A stretch of DNA of 64,000 nucleotides from Microbacterium sp. XT11. Lineage in GTDB: Bacteria > Actinomycetota > Actinomycetes > Actinomycetales > Microbacteriaceae. Location: NCBI RefSeq assembly GCF_001513675.1, contig NZ_CP013859.1, forward strand, positions 3,287,081 through 3,351,080. The letters are read 5' to 3'. Under the pieces are notes generated by a model. The model worked only from the letters and a program-made list of their open reading frames with translations. It did no database searches and was not told the DNA's origin. The translations under genes were made by a program, and so were the position numbers. This document shows positions 63,449 to 64,000 of the stretch, piece after piece; positions within the stretch are counted from its first letter, which is position 1; every line of letters starts with the position of its first letter.

Positions 63449-64000
63449 ATGACCACGCCCCCCTCCCCTGTCGTCTGGACACCCGCCGGTCGCGTGCGCG
63501 GCACGCTGGCCGTCATCGGCGGGGGCGGCGAGCGCGCCGCGGTGTACGAGCGGTTCGGCCGCCGGCTCAGCGCCGACGGATACGCCGTCGGCGTCTTCGA
63601 GTCGGATGCCGAGGCCGCCGCCGTGTGGCTCGAGCGAGCGGACGACGCGCCGCGGGTGCTCGTGGGCTCCGACTCGGGCGCCGCGTCGGTACTGCGGCTG
63701 CTCGCGCGCGGCGCGGTGGCCGAGGGCGGCATCGTCGCGGGCGCGCTCGTCGACGCCGAGGGCGCGCAGCCCGCCGACGAGGAGCGCACCGCGTGCCCGC
63801 TGCACCTCGGAGTGCTCGCCGACGCGGATTCCCGCACGGCGGTCGTCCCGGCCGAGCCGCTGCCTCCCGCCGCCGATCTCGCAGCGATCGCCGTGCCCGT
63901 GCTCGCCGTCCACGGCGGTGCCGACCCGGTGTCGGCCGTCGACGCCGCGGCGGCGGCCCTGCGCGCGGTTCCCGATCTCGAGTTCGTCGAGACCGTCGGC
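63449..64000 (+). CDS. alpha/beta hydrolase-like protein, cut by window end
   Basis: Open from ATG 63449 to the last base (184 codons shown). It begins MTTPPSPVVWTPAGRVRGTLAVIGGGGERAAVY..., with GGGGE at the oxyanion-hole position and LVGSDSGAAS as the nucleophile elbow (GSDSG). VPVLAVHGGADPV then supplies the usual Asp loop, so it belongs to the alpha/beta hydrolase fold. It diverges from the ABC/monooxygenase operon across 117 bp and may process the same imported compound. Confidence 0.75.
   Translation, partial: MTTPPSPVVWTPAGRVRGTLAVIGGGGERAAVYERFGRRLSADGYAVGVFESDAEAAAVWLERADDAPRVLVGSDSGAASVLRLLARGAVAEGGIVAGALVDAEGAQPADEERTACPLHLGVLADADSRTAVVPAEPLPPAADLAAIAVPVLAVHGGADPVSAVDAAAAALRAVPDLEFVETVG

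Overview
The window is a GC-rich actinobacterial chromosome segment, most likely from Microbacterium or a close Microbacteriaceae relative. The inference rests on the heavy GC third-position codon use, GTG starts, many 4-base stop/start overlaps, the recurring word GGATGCCG/CGGCATCC, a DUF222-HNH gene, a solitary AbiEi-like/DUF559 gene, and the Actinobacteria-type neighbourhood of PMT, rsmI, metG, tatD, rsmA and ispE plus prs-glmU-tRNA-Gln. No species can be fixed from sequence alone. The part read contains no rRNA, CRISPR array, prophage or transposase.

Layout. 0-4.5 kb: an IclR regulator and D-2-hydroxyacid dehydrogenase, divergent from a 3-hydroxyisobutyrate-dehydrogenase-like enzyme, then 6-phosphogluconate dehydrogenase. 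4.5-9.3 kb: a MacB-type ABC export pair divergent from an OmpR-type two-component system. 9.35-10.5 kb: a winged-helix/DUF559 nuclease gene enclosed by two 89-bp inverted, hairpin-forming repeats; this is the most unusual structure here. 10.5-13.5 kb: a flavin electron-transfer cassette (FMN-binding lipoprotein, ApbE, RnfD-like/FNR fusion). 13.5-16.1 kb: tRNA-Gln, glmU, prs. 16.2-21 kb: MarR, Rrf2 with SDR, quinone-type oxidoreductase with GlxA-like regulator, and an RluA-type pseudouridine synthase. 20.9-23.7 kb: a methionine-type ABC importer. 23.8-27.1 kb: an Na+/H+ antiporter apparently missing central helices, and an ABC-F protein.

27.1-30.9 kb has accessory character: a frameshifted alpha/beta hydrolase, a DUF222-HNH protein, and a lipoprotein/PKD-like secreted pair. 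30.9-36.2 kb is a GguAB/ChvE-type sugar importer with its LacI repressor and two matching operators. 36.3-45.7 kb is the housekeeping block ispE, AKR, rsmA, MFS, tatD, metG, methyltransferase remnant, rsmI and the protein O-mannosyltransferase. 45.7-52.1 kb: an aminotransferase/APC permease/Lrp operon, a DUF255 protein, an FMN reductase and an aldo/keto reductase. 52.2-57.1 kb: HrpA helicase and an MDR oxidoreductase. 57.1-64 kb: a compact dipeptide-type ABC operon ending in an SsuD-like flavin monooxygenase, divergent from a hydrolase-like gene cut by the window end.

Four genes look damaged: three with in-frame internal losses and one with a single-base frameshift. No gene-free stretch exceeds 300 bases under this annotation; the largest gaps flank the DUF559 gene and hold the inverted repeats.
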